This document shows positions 1-8,980 of a DNA stretch of 64,000 nt, in pieces (within the stretch, counting starts at the first letter, position 1; the number at the start of each line of letters is the position of its first letter). The DNA lies in NCBI RefSeq assembly GCF_002008225.1, contig NZ_MRDH01000027.1, positions 1-64,000 on the forward strand, given 5' to 3'. The translations under genes and the position numbers were made by a program. Below the pieces are notes generated by a model, which was not told the DNA's origin, ran no database searches, and worked only from the letters and a program-made list of their open reading frames with translations. The stretch comes from Agrobacterium salinitolerans. GTDB lineage: Bacteria; Pseudomonadota; Alphaproteobacteria; Rhizobiales; Rhizobiaceae.

Positions 1-62
<62 letters not shown>

Positions 63-90
63 AAACTTATATGACTATCAAGACTTTAAT

Positions 91-123
91 CGGCCTCCTT
101 CGGGAGGCCGAAGTCGTTTTTAT
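91..123 (+). terminator. Intrinsic terminator of the tRNA
   Basis: A perfect 8-bp stem (CGGCCTCC at 91-98, GGAGGCCG at 103-110) closes a TTCG tetraloop. It is followed by AAGTCG and a run of five T. This sits about 30 bases after the tRNA and fits a strong Rho-independent terminator. Confidence 0.85.
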
Positions 124-222
124 CCCTAGCACAACGCTAGGGCAGATTCTGTGGTCGATGAATCGATTGTGAAGGGACAGGGCGAGCGGAAGCTGATTCA
201 ACATCCACTGCGAAAGAGGTGG

Positions 223-334
223 ATGATGGGACGAGCACTGAGCGATGATCTTCGACTACGCGTGTTAAAAGCGTCTGCGGCGGGCATGTCTGCGCGCCAG
301 TCGGCGGCGCGGTTCGGGGTTGGGATTTCGATGG
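223..334 (+). pseudogene. IS630-family transposase, N-terminal remnant
   Basis: The reading frame from ATG 223 or 226 begins MMGRALSDDLRLRVLKAS and continues through a helix-turn-helix-like SARQSAARFGVGIS segment. This is the usual N-terminus of IS630-family transposases. It is cut at 334 by the left end of the IS3-family element, and the rest of the transposase does not reappear on the far side of that element, so the remainder has been deleted. Only about 37 codons remain, so it is not functional. Confidence 0.65.
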
Positions 335-497
335 TGACCTTGCCCCCAAGTTTTATCCAGTTTTGAGTTTGCTCCAGCGGTTTTGGGTTGCTGTATTCGG
401 GGCGGTAGCGGCGGGTGGCGGTGCGGAGCCATTTCGGCTGCGCAGCACCGCATCACGTCGCGGGTTGATGGTCTTGGGCGAACTCGGCGGGTGTCAG

Positions 498-1283
498 CTA
501 GCCGAGGCCAGAGTGTGGGCGGTGATCGTTTGTAATCGCTGCGCCAGTTTGAAAGCCCTGATCGAGCATGGGGCAGTGACGAGAGAGCGTTTCATTCAGA
601 AACTCGTCTCGCAGCCGCCCGTTGAAGCTTTCGATGAAGGCGTTCCGGATCGGCTTGCCAGGCGCGATGTAGTGCCATGCCACTTTGGTCCGATCCGTCC
701 ATTGCAGGATTGCGTTGCTGGTGAACTCGCTGCCATTATTGCTGACGATCATCTTCGGCTTGCCTCGTCCCTCGATGATCCGGTCCAACTCACGGGCAAC
801 CCGCAGGCCGGAAAGAGGCGTATCGGCGACGAGGCCCAGGCATTCCCTAGTGCAATCGTCGACGACGGTCAGCACCCGGAACCTGCGACCATCGGTGAGT
901 TGATCCGACACGAAGTCCAGTGACCAGCGATCATTGGCGGCAAGCGGGACCAGCATCGGTGCTCGTATGCCTATCGCTCGTTTCCGACCGCCGCGCTTGC
1001 GCACCGTCAGCTTCTCTTCCCGATAGAGCCGGAAGAGACGCTTGTGGTTCACAAGGTGACCCTCACGCCTGAGCAGCACATGAAGGCGTCGATATCCAAA
1101 GCGGCGACGTTCATGCGCCAGCGCCTTCATCTGCTCGCGAAGGTCATTGTCATCGCTGCGCCTGGTTTCGCAACGGATCGTCATCCGGCAAAAGCCGATG
1201 GTTTTACACGCCCGCCGTTCGCTCATCTGGTGGTGGATCATCAGATGAGTGACAGCGTTCCGCCTTGCTGCGGGCGTCACCAT
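498..1283 (-). pseudogene. IS3-family transposase OrfB (integrase catalytic domain), inactivated
   Basis: The frame starts [14 protein letters not shown] and contains the HTH_21-like segment and the rve integrase core. The first catalytic Asp is visible in WSLDFVSD and the Glu in [14 protein letters not shown]. The middle catalytic position reads VSNNGSEF, whereas the family has SDNGTEF, so the essential Asp is Asn. The frame also ends early: after PHSGLG a TAG at 498-500 replaces the Trp codon of the usual LGWLTPAEF, and reading on gives LTPAEFAQ. Either lesion alone should abolish transposition. Overlap with orfA is by frameshift, as usual. Confidence 0.8.
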
Positions 1284-1542
1284 TCTTTCCCAAAAGGTCT
1301 TTCAAAGCCGCATTGCCGAGCATCGCATCTGCAAGGAGCCGTTTCAGCTTCGTGTTCTCGTCTTCCAGCGTCTTCAGACGCTTGGCTTCGGATACGTCCA
1401 TGCCGCCGAATTTGGCCTTCCATTTATAGATGCTGGCATCGCTGACGCCGTGCTTGCGGCAAAGCTCCGAGACCCGCGTGCCAGCCTCGTGCTCCTTCAG
1501 AATGCCGATGATCTGTTCGTCTGTGAAACGATTGCGCTTCAT
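1204..1542 (-). pseudogene. IS3-family transposase OrfA (lost its normal stop)
   Basis: The N-terminus has the FTDEQIIGILKEHEAG start, a helix-turn-helix (VSELCRKHGVSDASIYKWKAKFGG) and the leucine-rich region LKTLEDENTKLKRLLAD, typical of IS407-group OrfA. OrfA of this group normally ends ..LLGKKW-stop just before orfB. Here the frame reads [11 protein letters not shown] and runs on to 112 residues. That is what a one-base deletion in the AAGAAA(T) stretch near 1291 would produce. Comparison with intact relatives is from family knowledge. Confidence 0.6.
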
Positions 1543-1584
1543 TCCCTGGTCCTCTCAATGGGCCAGAGCTTACTTCAAAATGGA

Positions 1585-2610
1585 TTATTTCAACGGGGCA
1601 AGGTCAGCCGACCTTAATGTTGAGTTTCGAACGACGAGCTCTCCCCGGAGAGTGACCGTCTTTAAATCCGAGTGCCCCTTGATCATACTCAGAATTGCAT
1701 CAATCATTTCGTCGCGCGGTTGCTCATAGGTGGTAATGCCATATCCGAACGAACCGGATAGCTCGTAGTTGTCGAAGCCCACTATCGCAATGTCTTCAGG
1801 CACTTGAAGGTGGAACCGCGCCCGGATTTCATCCATGGCGCCCATCGCCAGAATGTCGTTTTCGCACATCAGGACATCGATGCGATCGTCAGGAGACGCC
1901 TCACTCAAGTACTTCCTCACCGAGGCGGCGCCAGCGTCCAGGCTGTATTTTTCCGCGCTCATGTGGACAATGTCCTGGATACCTTTTTCCGCCCAAAACT
2001 CCGTGAAATAGTAGCTTCTTTTTAAAGCTGTAGACAAAGCCGTAGCACCACTCATGAAGCCTGGGCGCCTATATCCCCTCGCATGAAGGTGGTCTACGAT
2101 TTCCTTGAGGGCCAGTTCCGCGTCGCAGACAACAGCGGGAACGCCGTCGATCTGACTGTCGCGTGCAAGCACGAACATAGGCGGCATGCCTTGCCCCTGC
2201 TGCAGGTCTGTCAGAGTTTCGTCACGAAACGCTGTACCAAAGAGAATGATGGCATCGACCTGACGCTGGTCCGCGTGGAGAAGGGCGTTTACATGGTCAA
2301 AGTGACTGTTGATATTGATCAGCATCACCACCAGGCCGGCCGCCTGGAGCTTCTCGGTGAGCGCCTCAAGGAAGGGGAGTTTTTGCGGGTTGGAAAAGTC
2401 ATCCACGAAGACGGCGATCTGTCCCGTCGAGTTGGTTGCGAGGCTTCGTGCAAGGAGGTTCGGCGTATAGTTTAAAGCTGCGGCAGTCTCCAGTACCTTC
2501 CGCTTGCTTTCGTCAGTAATAGAGGCGCCCGGTGTGAAAGCGCGGATTACGGTCCACTTCGAGACTCCTGCCGCATCCGCTACCTGTTTTGCCGTTGCTC
2601 TCTTCCGCAT
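1585..2610 (-). CDS. LacI-family transcriptional regulator, C-terminus replaced by IS sequence
   Basis: This is a sugar-responsive repressor. Residues 1-55 form the LacI helix-turn-helix and hinge (ATAKQVADAAGVSKWTVIRAF, then TPNLLARSLA). The rest is a periplasmic-binding-like sensor domain. ATG 2610 is chosen because GGAGAG precedes it and the domain begins there; upstream extension is non-coding. The final residues DLAPLK and the stop lie inside the right end of the IS3-family element (up to 1606), so the native C-terminus has been lost. The change affects only the extreme tail and the protein may still fold. It is divergent from the sugar ABC operon and probably represses it through the tandem sites at 2703-2739. 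Confidence 0.85.
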   Translation of the reverse strand: MRKRATAKQVADAAGVSKWTVIRAFTPGASITDESKRKVLETAAALNYTPNLLARSLATNSTGQIAVFVDDFSNPQKLPFLEALTEKLQAAGLVVMLININSHFDHVNALLHADQRQVDAIILFGTAFRDETLTDLQQGQGMPPMFVLARDSQIDGVPAVVCDAELALKEIVDHLHARGYRRPGFMSGATALSTALKRSYYFTEFWAEKGIQDIVHMSAEKYSLDAGAASVRKYLSEASPDDRIDVLMCENDILAMGAMDEIRARFHLQVPEDIAIVGFDNYELSGSFGYGITTYEQPRDEMIDAILSMIKGHSDLKTVTLRGELVVRNSTLRSADLAPLK

Positions 2611-2702
2611 GAACTCTCCGGGAATGGAACATAAATTCCATTTTTCTGATACAGTGAAATGAATGCTTGCTTTTAACGCATTCTGACATAACATGCACCT
2701 GC

Positions 2703-2739
2703 TTGCACCCGGTAGCAAACAAATTTGCACCCGGTAGCA
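2703..2739 (+). promoter_or_regulatory. Tandem LacI-type operators
   Basis: The 15-mer TTGCACCCGGTAGCA occurs twice, at 2703-2717 and 2725-2739, with 22 bp between starts, about two helical turns. Each copy is an imperfect palindrome (TGC..CCGG..GCA) with the CCGG-like centre of LacI-family sites. It lies between the lacI-type gene and the binding-protein gene, so it is the obvious operator for both. Confidence 0.7.
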
Positions 2740-2785
2740 TTCGAATTTGTCATCCAGAGGAGTGGGTGACATTGAGGAGGAAAAA

Positions 2786-3739
2786 ATGAAATCCATTTGG
2801 AAGAATGTCGCTTCTGCGGCTATTGCTGTGTCACTGGCTGCAGCGGGGTCGATAGGCGTCAGAGCCGATGAACAGCCCAGCATCATTGCTGTCACTCATG
2901 GGCAAGCGTCCGACCCCTTCTGGTCGATCGTGAAAAACGGTATGATGCAGGCCGGCAAGGACATCAATGCCAAGGTTGACTATCGTGCACCTGAGACCTT
3001 CGACATGGTCGCGATGGCTCAGCTCATTGAAGCTGCAGTCAATCAGAACCCGGCGGGTATTGTAATTTCCAATCCCGATCCGGATGCGCTGGGCCCGGCG
3101 ATTGCCAAGGCTATTGCGGCCGGTATCCCCGTCATTTCCATGAACTCCGGCATTGCCGCAACGGAAAAGCTGGGCATCAGGCTCCATGTTGGCCAGGACG
3201 AACTTACCGCAGGCGTGAAGGTCGGCGAAAAACTGAAGTCGCTCGGCAAGAAACACGTCCTTTGCGTAAACCAGGAGGTCGGAAATGCCGCTCTTGACCA
3301 GCGTTGCGCGGGGACGGCGAAGGGCTTCGAAGGTGGAAAGGTTACGGTCCTGCCGACGACAGCCGATCCGGCGGAAATTGAATCGAAGATTCAGGCTGCT
3401 TTAACCTCAGATCCTTCCGTCGATGTCGTACTTGGCCTGTCGGCACCCCTCGTTGGTGAGCGGGCGGTCGCTGTTGTCGAGAAGATGGGCAATGGTGACA
3501 AGGTCAAGGTCGCTTCTTTCGATCTTTCGGCGAATTTCCTGAAGGCTGTTTCGGAAGGCAAGGCACTGTTTGCCGTGGACCAGCAACCCTACCTTCAGGG
3601 GTATCTGCCAGTCACATTCCTCGCGCTGAATGCCAAGTATGGCACTATTCCTGCTGGAAACGTCGCCTCGGGTCCGAGCTTCGTCGAGAAGGATGCGGCA
3701 GCCTCGGTGATTGAGAAATCCTCCCAGGGTATCCGCTGA
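2786..3739 (+). CDS. Sugar ABC transporter substrate-binding protein (FrcB/RbsB-like)
   Basis: This periplasmic protein captures a sugar or polyol and delivers it to the permease encoded next. It begins with a signal peptide (KSIWKNVASAAIAVSLAAAGSIGVRA, cleavage near residue 27). A type-I periplasmic-binding fold follows (IIAVTHGQASDPFWSIVKNG, GIVISNPDPDAL, GIPVISMNSG, VASFDLSANFL). ATG 2786 has GAGGAGG six bases upstream; the longer in-frame start at 2747 overlaps the operator region and lacks a signal peptide. At 317 residues it has normal length. It is the first gene of a five-gene operon. Overall it resembles rhizobial fructose-type FrcB, but the true ligand is unknown. Confidence 0.88.
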   Translation: MKSIWKNVASAAIAVSLAAAGSIGVRADEQPSIIAVTHGQASDPFWSIVKNGMMQAGKDINAKVDYRAPETFDMVAMAQLIEAAVNQNPAGIVISNPDPDALGPAIAKAIAAGIPVISMNSGIAATEKLGIRLHVGQDELTAGVKVGEKLKSLGKKHVLCVNQEVGNAALDQRCAGTAKGFEGGKVTVLPTTADPAEIESKIQAALTSDPSVDVVLGLSAPLVGERAVAVVEKMGNGDKVKVASFDLSANFLKAVSEGKALFAVDQQPYLQGYLPVTFLALNAKYGTIPAGNVASGPSFVEKDAAASVIEKSSQGIR

Positions 3740-3865
3740 GCGGGACCCATCTAGCAGCTCTCGCACCTCCGGCGGGAGCTGCCCTCATCGCCTGGCATCC
3801 GATCCGCGTGACGCGTGAACGGCAACCGATGGCGCACGTAGAAAACTTACATCTGAGGTATGCCC

Positions 3866-4987
3866 ATGACGCTGGCCAACGAACAGAACGGGTCACCGAC
3901 TCGATCCGACGAGCGCCTGAAAAAGGTTTCGACTTTGACCGCGCTCGCGCGACGTCCGGAACTCGGCGCCGTCGCAGGATTGGTGCTCGTTACGATATTC
4001 TTCATGCTCACCGCAAACCCAGCCATGTTCACACTTGCCGGTATTGTAAACTTCATGGCGCCAGCAGCCCAGCTCGGAATTCTTGCGGTTGGTGCGGCAC
4101 TTCTAATGATCGGCGGCGAGTTCGATCTGTCCATCGGCTCGATGGTCGCATTCGCGGGGCTGGTTTTCGGCACGGCCCTTGTCGTCCTTAATCTCCCGCT
4201 CAGTGTCGCGATCCTGATCGCGCTTGCTTTTGCCGTGGTCATAGGTGTCACCAATGCCCAGCTCACCATGCGCACCGGGCTTCCATCGTTCATAGTGACG
4301 CTTGCGTTTCTCTTCATTCTTCGCGGCTTAACGCTCGTCGGCCTGAAGTGGGCGAGCGGCGGTTCAACCCAGCTTCGCGGGATGAGAGAGGCTGTTGCGG
4401 ACAGTCCCCTTGCGCCGCTGTTTTCAGGCGATGCCTTCCCGGGTCTCTTCACATGGCTTGGCAATGCAGGAATTATCGAGACCTTCCCGAACGGAACGCC
4501 GAAAGTCCCGGGTATTCCGGTGGAAATCCTCTGGTTTGTGCTCATTGCACTCGTCGCGACATGGGTTCTGCTTCGCACACGATTTGGAAACTGGATTTTT
4601 GCATCGGGCGGTGACCCGAAGGCTGCCCGCAAGTCGGGTGTTCCTGTCGCCCGTGTAAAGACCACCCTATTTATCGTAACCGCGATGTGCGCCACTCTTG
4701 TCGCCATTCTAACTGTCCTCGACGCCGGTTCGACTGATGCCCGACGCGGCTTTCAGAAAGAATTCGAAGCAATTATCGCGGCCGTTATCGGCGGATGCCT
4801 TCTCACCGGCGGCTACGGTTCGGCGATCGGCGCATTTTTCGGTTCGATCGTCTTTGGTATGGTTTTGATCGGCCTCACCTACACGTCAATCGACCAGGAT
4901 TGGTACCTCGTCTTCCTCGGCGGGATGCTGCTGACCGCCGTTATTTTCAACAACATCATTCGTAAGCGTGTGACGGGAGAACGCTGA
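3866..4987 (+). CDS. Sugar ABC transporter permease (BPD_transp_2 family)
   Basis: This inner-membrane permease has about ten hydrophobic segments and the family signature [22 protein letters not shown] near residue 85, typical of RbsC/FrcC-like proteins. A cytosolic N-terminal stretch of about 35 residues precedes the first helix. ATG 3866 is preferred over ATG 3860 because the GAGG at 3854-3857 is then eight bases upstream; the two differ by only two residues. Its stop overlaps the start of the ATPase gene (ATGA-type), which implies translational coupling. Confidence 0.88.
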   Translation: MTLANEQNGSPTRSDERLKKVSTLTALARRPELGAVAGLVLVTIFFMLTANPAMFTLAGIVNFMAPAAQLGILAVGAALLMIGGEFDLSIGSMVAFAGLVFGTALVVLNLPLSVAILIALAFAVVIGVTNAQLTMRTGLPSFIVTLAFLFILRGLTLVGLKWASGGSTQLRGMREAVADSPLAPLFSGDAFPGLFTWLGNAGIIETFPNGTPKVPGIPVEILWFVLIALVATWVLLRTRFGNWIFASGGDPKAARKSGVPVARVKTTLFIVTAMCATLVAILTVLDAGSTDARRGFQKEFEAIIAAVIGGCLLTGGYGSAIGAFFGSIVFGMVLIGLTYTSIDQDWYLVFLGGMLLTAVIFNNIIRKRVTGER

Positions 4988-5775
4988 TGAGCACGACCCA
5001 GACACCACTCGTCGAGGTCAAGAACCTCGTCAAGCACTTCGGCTCGATTATCGCACTTAACGGCGTTTCGCTGAGTGTCCACGCAGGAGAGGTTCTGTGC
5101 CTTCTCGGAGATAACGGAGCCGGCAAATCAACCCTGATCAATACTCTTTCCGGCGTTCACAGACCGACATCCGGCGACTTCCTCGTCGAGGGGAAACAAC
5201 ATCTCTTTACCGGTCCAAGAGATGCGCTCGATGCGGGGATCGCGACCGTTTACCAGGATCTGGCGATGATCCCGCTGATGTCTGTCACAAGAAACTTCTT
5301 CATGGGTCGCGAGCCATTGAAGGGCTTCGGTCCGTTCAAATACATGGACATGGAATTCGCGGATCGCGTTACCAGCGAAGAAATGAAGAGAATCGGCATC
5401 GATGTTCGTGAACCCGGACAGGCCGTCGGCACGCTCTCCGGTGGCGAACGTCAATGCGTGGCGATCGCACGCGCCGTGTATTTCGGCGCAAAAGTCCTCA
5501 TTCTTGACGAACCGACATCTGCACTCGGTGTTGCGCAAACCTCGATGGTCCTGAAGTACATCGATCAGGTTCGTAGCAAAGGTCTGGGCGTCATTTTCAT
5601 TACCCATAACGTCAGACACGCTTTTGCCGTCGGCAACCGTTTCACAGCTCTGAACAGGGGAAAGACGCTGGGGACATTTGCCAAGCATGAAATCGACCTC
5701 GATGGCCTGCAGAATCTGATGGCCGGCGGCAAGGAACTACAGTCGATCTCCGCGGAGCTGGGCGGCACCATTTGA
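4987..5775 (+). CDS. Sugar ABC transporter ATP-binding protein, single domain
   Basis: This cytosolic ATPase energises the preceding permease. The Walker A motif GDNGAGKST lies near residue 38, the signature [15 protein letters not shown] near 140, Walker [12 protein letters not shown] near 165 and the switch His in ITHNVRH. At 262 residues it has one nucleotide-binding domain, like FrcA, rather than the double-domain RbsA/MglA form, so it should act as a homodimer. The ATG shares its A with the permease stop. Confidence 0.9.
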   Translation: MSTTQTPLVEVKNLVKHFGSIIALNGVSLSVHAGEVLCLLGDNGAGKSTLINTLSGVHRPTSGDFLVEGKQHLFTGPRDALDAGIATVYQDLAMIPLMSVTRNFFMGREPLKGFGPFKYMDMEFADRVTSEEMKRIGIDVREPGQAVGTLSGGERQCVAIARAVYFGAKVLILDEPTSALGVAQTSMVLKYIDQVRSKGLGVIFITHNVRHAFAVGNRFTALNRGKTLGTFAKHEIDLDGLQNLMAGGKELQSISAELGGTI

Positions 5776-5859
5776 AGACACTTGGAAACATCAATTTTGG
5801 CTCGGCGCATTCGCCGGGCCTCGGGACAGCCATATCCAAAATCCAGGAAACCACCCCAA

Positions 5860-6654
5860 ATGAGCAATGCGAATATTAGCCCGTTTCCGTTAGCGGCCTG
5901 CGCGGAGATGCTGTGGCGGGACAAGCCGATCGAATGGCGCGCCTCCCGATTGAAGGAGCAGGGATTTGGCGTCGGCCTCTGGAATTGGCAAGAGCACGAC
6001 ATCAGCAAGCTCGAAGCCACCGGTGCAACCTTCACAATTATGAACGGTTACCTGACAGGCTGCCTCACCGATGATGAGGGCGCAGCCGAACTTTTGAGAA
6101 CCGCACGCGAAACGGCTCATATCGGCAAACGTCTTGGCGTTCAGCGCCTCAATCTTCACGGCACAGGCCTCGGGGATCGTGGACTGCCGGTTCAGCCTGT
6201 CGAGGTCGTCACGGGAACCATGTGGCTGAAGGCTCAGGAGACGCTATGCCGTATCGTTGACCTCGCGGAAGAAGAAAATGTGGTTTTCACACTGGAGAAC
6301 CTGAACCTTCCCGTCGATCACCCCGGCGTGCCGTTCGGGCGCGCCGAAGACACGTTGGCGCTCGTGTCCAGCATCGATCACCCGCGTCTGCGTTTGAACC
6401 TTGACCTCTACCACGCGCAGATCGGTGAGGGGAACCTGATCGAACTTTGCCGCAGGAGCCTGTCGTGGATCGGTGAGATTCAGGTGGCTGACGTACCCGG
6501 CCGATTTGAGCCGGGCACCGGCGAGGTGAATTGGAAGGGGATCGCAAAAGCCCTGAGCGATATGGGCTACTCCGGCCCGATCGGGATGGAAGCTTGGGCA
6601 TCCGGAGATGCCGACGCCGCGCTCGCTGCCTTCCGCGAAGCCTTCACTCTCTGA
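5860..6654 (+). CDS. Sugar isomerase/epimerase, xylose-isomerase-like TIM barrel
   Basis: This protein probably interconverts a ketose or inositol-derived intermediate. It fits the AP-endonuclease-2/xylose-isomerase-like TIM-barrel family. Conserved acidic and histidine metal-ligand-like positions occur in FTLENLN, LRLNLDLYHAQIGEG, GEIQVADVPGRFEPG and GPIGMEAWASGD. The PGR-x-EPG segment and the 264-residue length resemble hydroxypyruvate-isomerase-like members. ATG 5860 is chosen because the family N-terminus (FPLAACAEMLW) follows directly, with AGGAAA upstream. It lies 84 bases after the ATPase gene in the same operon. The exact substrate cannot be read from sequence. Confidence 0.75.
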   Translation: MSNANISPFPLAACAEMLWRDKPIEWRASRLKEQGFGVGLWNWQEHDISKLEATGATFTIMNGYLTGCLTDDEGAAELLRTARETAHIGKRLGVQRLNLHGTGLGDRGLPVQPVEVVTGTMWLKAQETLCRIVDLAEEENVVFTLENLNLPVDHPGVPFGRAEDTLALVSSIDHPRLRLNLDLYHAQIGEGNLIELCRRSLSWIGEIQVADVPGRFEPGTGEVNWKGIAKALSDMGYSGPIGMEAWASGDADAALAAFREAFTL

Positions 6655-6677
6655 TTTCAAAAACAGGACTAAAAATC

Positions 6678-7697
6678 ATGACCAAGGTCAAAACAGTCAA
6701 CGTCGGACTTATCGGGGCAGGGCGCATCGGTTCATTCCATGGGGAGAGTGTCGCAAAAAGGCTCGTAGACGCGGAGCTTGTGGCCGTCGCTGATCCCGCT
6801 CCCGGGGCCGCCGCAAAACTTGCAGACGCGCTGGGCGCCGACGCTTCTTATACCGACGTCGCAGAAATGCTTTCTCACCCCGGTCTGGATGCGGTCATCA
6901 TTGCCACACCTGCACGCTTTCACACCAATATCCTTGTGCAGGCGGCGGAGGCCGGTAAAGCGATCTTCTGCGAAAAACCGATGGCACTCACGCTTGAAGA
7001 TGCGGACCGCGGTATTGCAGCCGCCAAGGCCGCAGGCGTTCCCCTGCAGGTCGGTTTTAATCGCCGTTGGGACCAGGCATTTTTTGAAGGCCGCGAAGCG
7101 ATCGATGCCGGAAAGGTCGGCGCGGTTCAGCTCATCCGGTCACTGACGCGCGATCCCGGTCCGTTCGGCGGTGATCCTGACAGGATTCCGTTGTGGACGA
7201 TCTTCTATGAAACCCTTATACACGACTTCGACACATTGCTTTGGTTGAACCCCGGCGCAAAGCCTGTCGAAGTGTTTGCAATGGCAGATGTATTGGTTCG
7301 CCCGGATGCACGCGACAAGGGCTTCCTAGACACGGCGGTCGTCAATATCCGCTTTGACAACGGGTCTATTGCGGTTGCGGAAGCAAACTTCTCTGCAATG
7401 TACGGCTACGATATTCGCGGCGAAGTATTCGGCTCCGGCGGAATGGTCACGATGGGCGACGTACGACGTTCGAGCATGACGCTGTTCGACGCGACTGGCG
7501 TATCCAACGACACATGGCGGCGCGACACGGACCACTTCGTCCAAGCCTACACGGCGCAGCTTGCTTCTTTCGTTGAGGCGGCTCGTCGCGGTGTTGTTCA
7601 GAATGCACCCACGGGAGCTGATGCTCGCAACGCTCTGGCGATCGCCCTTGCTGCCATTGAATCCGTGTCGAGAAAACAGCCGGTTCCTGTGAGTTGA
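6678..7697 (+). CDS. Gfo/Idh/MocA-family NAD(P)-dependent oxidoreductase (inositol 2-dehydrogenase-like)
   Basis: This is a cytosolic sugar/polyol dehydrogenase. The N-terminal Rossmann fold has VGLIGAGRIGSFHGESVAKR. The EKPMALT motif that carries the catalytic-site lysine follows near residue 98, then the GFNRRWD segment. The C-terminal domain contains the H-D pair in ETLIHDFDTLLWL that is conserved in inositol dehydrogenases of this family. ATG 6678 lies 23 bases after the isomerase stop. Together the pair suggests oxidation of a cyclic polyol or sugar and isomerisation of the product. Last gene of the operon. Confidence 0.85.
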   Translation: MTKVKTVNVGLIGAGRIGSFHGESVAKRLVDAELVAVADPAPGAAAKLADALGADASYTDVAEMLSHPGLDAVIIATPARFHTNILVQAAEAGKAIFCEKPMALTLEDADRGIAAAKAAGVPLQVGFNRRWDQAFFEGREAIDAGKVGAVQLIRSLTRDPGPFGGDPDRIPLWTIFYETLIHDFDTLLWLNPGAKPVEVFAMADVLVRPDARDKGFLDTAVVNIRFDNGSIAVAEANFSAMYGYDIRGEVFGSGGMVTMGDVRRSSMTLFDATGVSNDTWRRDTDHFVQAYTAQLASFVEAARRGVVQNAPTGADARNALAIALAAIESVSRKQPVPVS

Positions 7698-7704
7698 AGG
7701 CCTA

Positions 7705-7735
7705 GCTGACAGGGGCGCTGTCGGCCTCTGTCAGC
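7705..7735 (+). terminator. Hairpin after the sugar operon (possible terminator)
   Basis: GCTGACAG at 7705-7712 pairs perfectly with CTGTCAGC at 7728-7735 around a 15-base loop, seven bases after the dehydrogenase stop. No T-run follows, so it may be a Rho-assisted terminator or an mRNA-stabilising stem. Confidence 0.45.
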
Positions 7736-7794
7736 ACATATATGTTGGAAAAGTTCGTGACCAGAAGCCTGTTGGTGAGGCTAGGAGGATCATC

Positions 7795-7829
7795 ATGGAA
7801 GCGAAAGCAGAAGTTCAGAAGCCAAAAAC
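7795..7829 (+). pseudogene. 5' stump of an unidentified gene cut by IS6-family element
   Basis: An ATG at 7795 follows a clear ribosome binding site (CTAGGAGGATCATC). The frame reads MEAKAEVQKPKT before entering the IS end at 7830, then stops inside the IS. The good RBS suggests this was the start of a real gene whose remainder has been lost. Too short to identify. Confidence 0.4.
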
Positions 7830-8720
7830 GGGCTTGTCGCAATCATTTCTGCACGTCGCAATTACCCTCTGACCGCCGCTGCTTTCACGCTTTGTTAACC
7901 TTTTGAAGTCCGAAGAGGCGCGCAAGGAGATCATTCTGGTCGTTTACGGTCCAGCCGCCTGAAAAACCGAAGCCCTTCCTCAGCCACAGCATCGCCTCGA
8001 AACCCGCGATCGTTCGCCGCGCCGTGTTGAATGACTGGAAGCCACCAATCTTCGGCATGTTCTTCTTCACGCGGAAATGGTCGCTCTCGATGCCTTGCTG
8101 CAGGTGTTTGGTGACGTAGTGCACGGGATCCGGATGCAGAAGCCCATCGTCAACCGACGTTTTAATCGCCGATGGAAACGTATTGGCGCCATCCGTGCCG
8201 ATCCTGCCGGGCGACAATAACGGATCATCTTTCAGCATTTTGCGGAAGAAACGCTTGGCGGCATCGAGGTCGCGCTTGGCTGTCAGCAGGAAATCAACGG
8301 GATTTCCTGCTTTGTCGATGGCGCGATACAGGTATCGCCATTTGCCGCGGACCTTCACATAAGTCTCGTCGATCCGCACCGATCCACAATGTGGTCGGCG
8401 AAACCGGCGAAGCCGCTTCTCGATAATGGGCGCATAAACCAGAACCCACCGATTGATCGTGCTGTGATCGACCTCGAAGCCACGCTTACGGAACATCTCG
8501 TCCGGATCCCGATAACTGAGCGGGTATCGCAAATACCACGTAACCGCCTGCACGATCACCCACGCCTCGAAATGCCTTCCCTTGAAATCGTCCTTTGATT
8601 GGCGCTTTAGCTTTTCGGCAATGGCATTCAGAATCATTGGCTTGCTCCGCAACTTTTGGAGCGCGAATTTCTCTTCCGATGGTCAACTTTCCGTTAAGCT
8701 AGAAAATTTGCGACAAGCCC
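7830..8720 (-). mobile_element. IS6-family insertion sequence, apparently intact
   Basis: Perfect 13-bp terminal inverted repeats, GGGCTTGTCGCAA at 7830-7842 and its complement at 8708-8720, bound an 891-bp element with one transposase gene on the minus strand. Eight-base flanks on the two sides (CCAAAAAC and GGAGCGGC) differ, so no target duplication is seen. Unrelated gene stumps lie on each side. IS6 elements move by replicative cointegration and often leave this kind of deletion junction. Confidence 0.9.
7885..8652 (-). CDS. IS6-family transposase
   Basis: This DDE transposase has an N-terminal zinc/HTH-like segment (FKGRHFEAWVIVQAVTWYLRYPLSYRD) and a complete catalytic triad: Asp in VRIDETYVKVRG, Asp in IGTDGANTF and Glu in QGIESDHFRVKKNMP. 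The frame is open over the whole length of 255 residues, normal for the family, so the element looks competent. The start may be a few residues later, at MILNAI. Confidence 0.92.
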   Translation of the reverse strand: MRSKPMILNAIAEKLKRQSKDDFKGRHFEAWVIVQAVTWYLRYPLSYRDPDEMFRKRGFEVDHSTINRWVLVYAPIIEKRLRRFRRPHCGSVRIDETYVKVRGKWRYLYRAIDKAGNPVDFLLTAKRDLDAAKRFFRKMLKDDPLLSPGRIGTDGANTFPSAIKTSVDDGLLHPDPVHYVTKHLQQGIESDHFRVKKNMPKIGGFQSFNTARRTIAGFEAMLWLRKGFGFSGGWTVNDQNDLLARLFGLQKVNKA

Positions 8721-8900
8721 GGAGCGGCCATCCCGTAGTCTAGGCGCGCATATTGGGCGTAGGCGCCGCCACCGACAATGCCCATGACACGGTCTCCGAC
8801 TGCAAATCCGCTCACCCCGTCCCCCATGGCGATGACCTGACCAGCGACTTCAAGCCCGAGAATAGTGCTGTCGCCGTAGCTTTGTGAGCCATAGACACCT
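8721..8900 (-). pseudogene. Zinc-type alcohol dehydrogenase/quinone oxidoreductase fragment
   Basis: On the minus strand the frame reads SYGDSTILGLEVAGQVIAMG then VSGFAVGDRVMGIVGGGAYA. This is the GLEVAG..G..V..F..GDRV core of MDR-family quinone oxidoreductases. Both the N-terminus (before about 8900) and the C-terminus (cut by the IS6-family end at 8720) are missing. It is a remnant of about 60 codons with no start of its own. Confidence 0.65.
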
Positions 8901-8980
8901 TCACGAGAAGGAAAGTGCTACAAATGCCTGCAGATGATAACGAACTGAATGGTCGAAACGGTTTTGCGTCTTAGGCAAAG

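Larger units (their letters stand above)
335..1606 (-). mobile_element. IS3-family (IS407-group) insertion sequence, decayed
   Basis: The ends are imperfect inverted repeats that both start TGACCTTGCCCC: forward at 335-346 and in reverse complement at 1595-1606. The 1.27-kb element carries overlapping orfA and orfB on the minus strand, as in the IS407 group. The flanking tetranucleotides (ATGG before 335, GCCG after 1606) do not match, so there is no target duplication. An IS630 remnant lies on one side and a lacI-type gene on the other. This suggests the element took part in a deletion after insertion. Both transposase frames carry lesions, described in their own entries. Confidence 0.85.
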
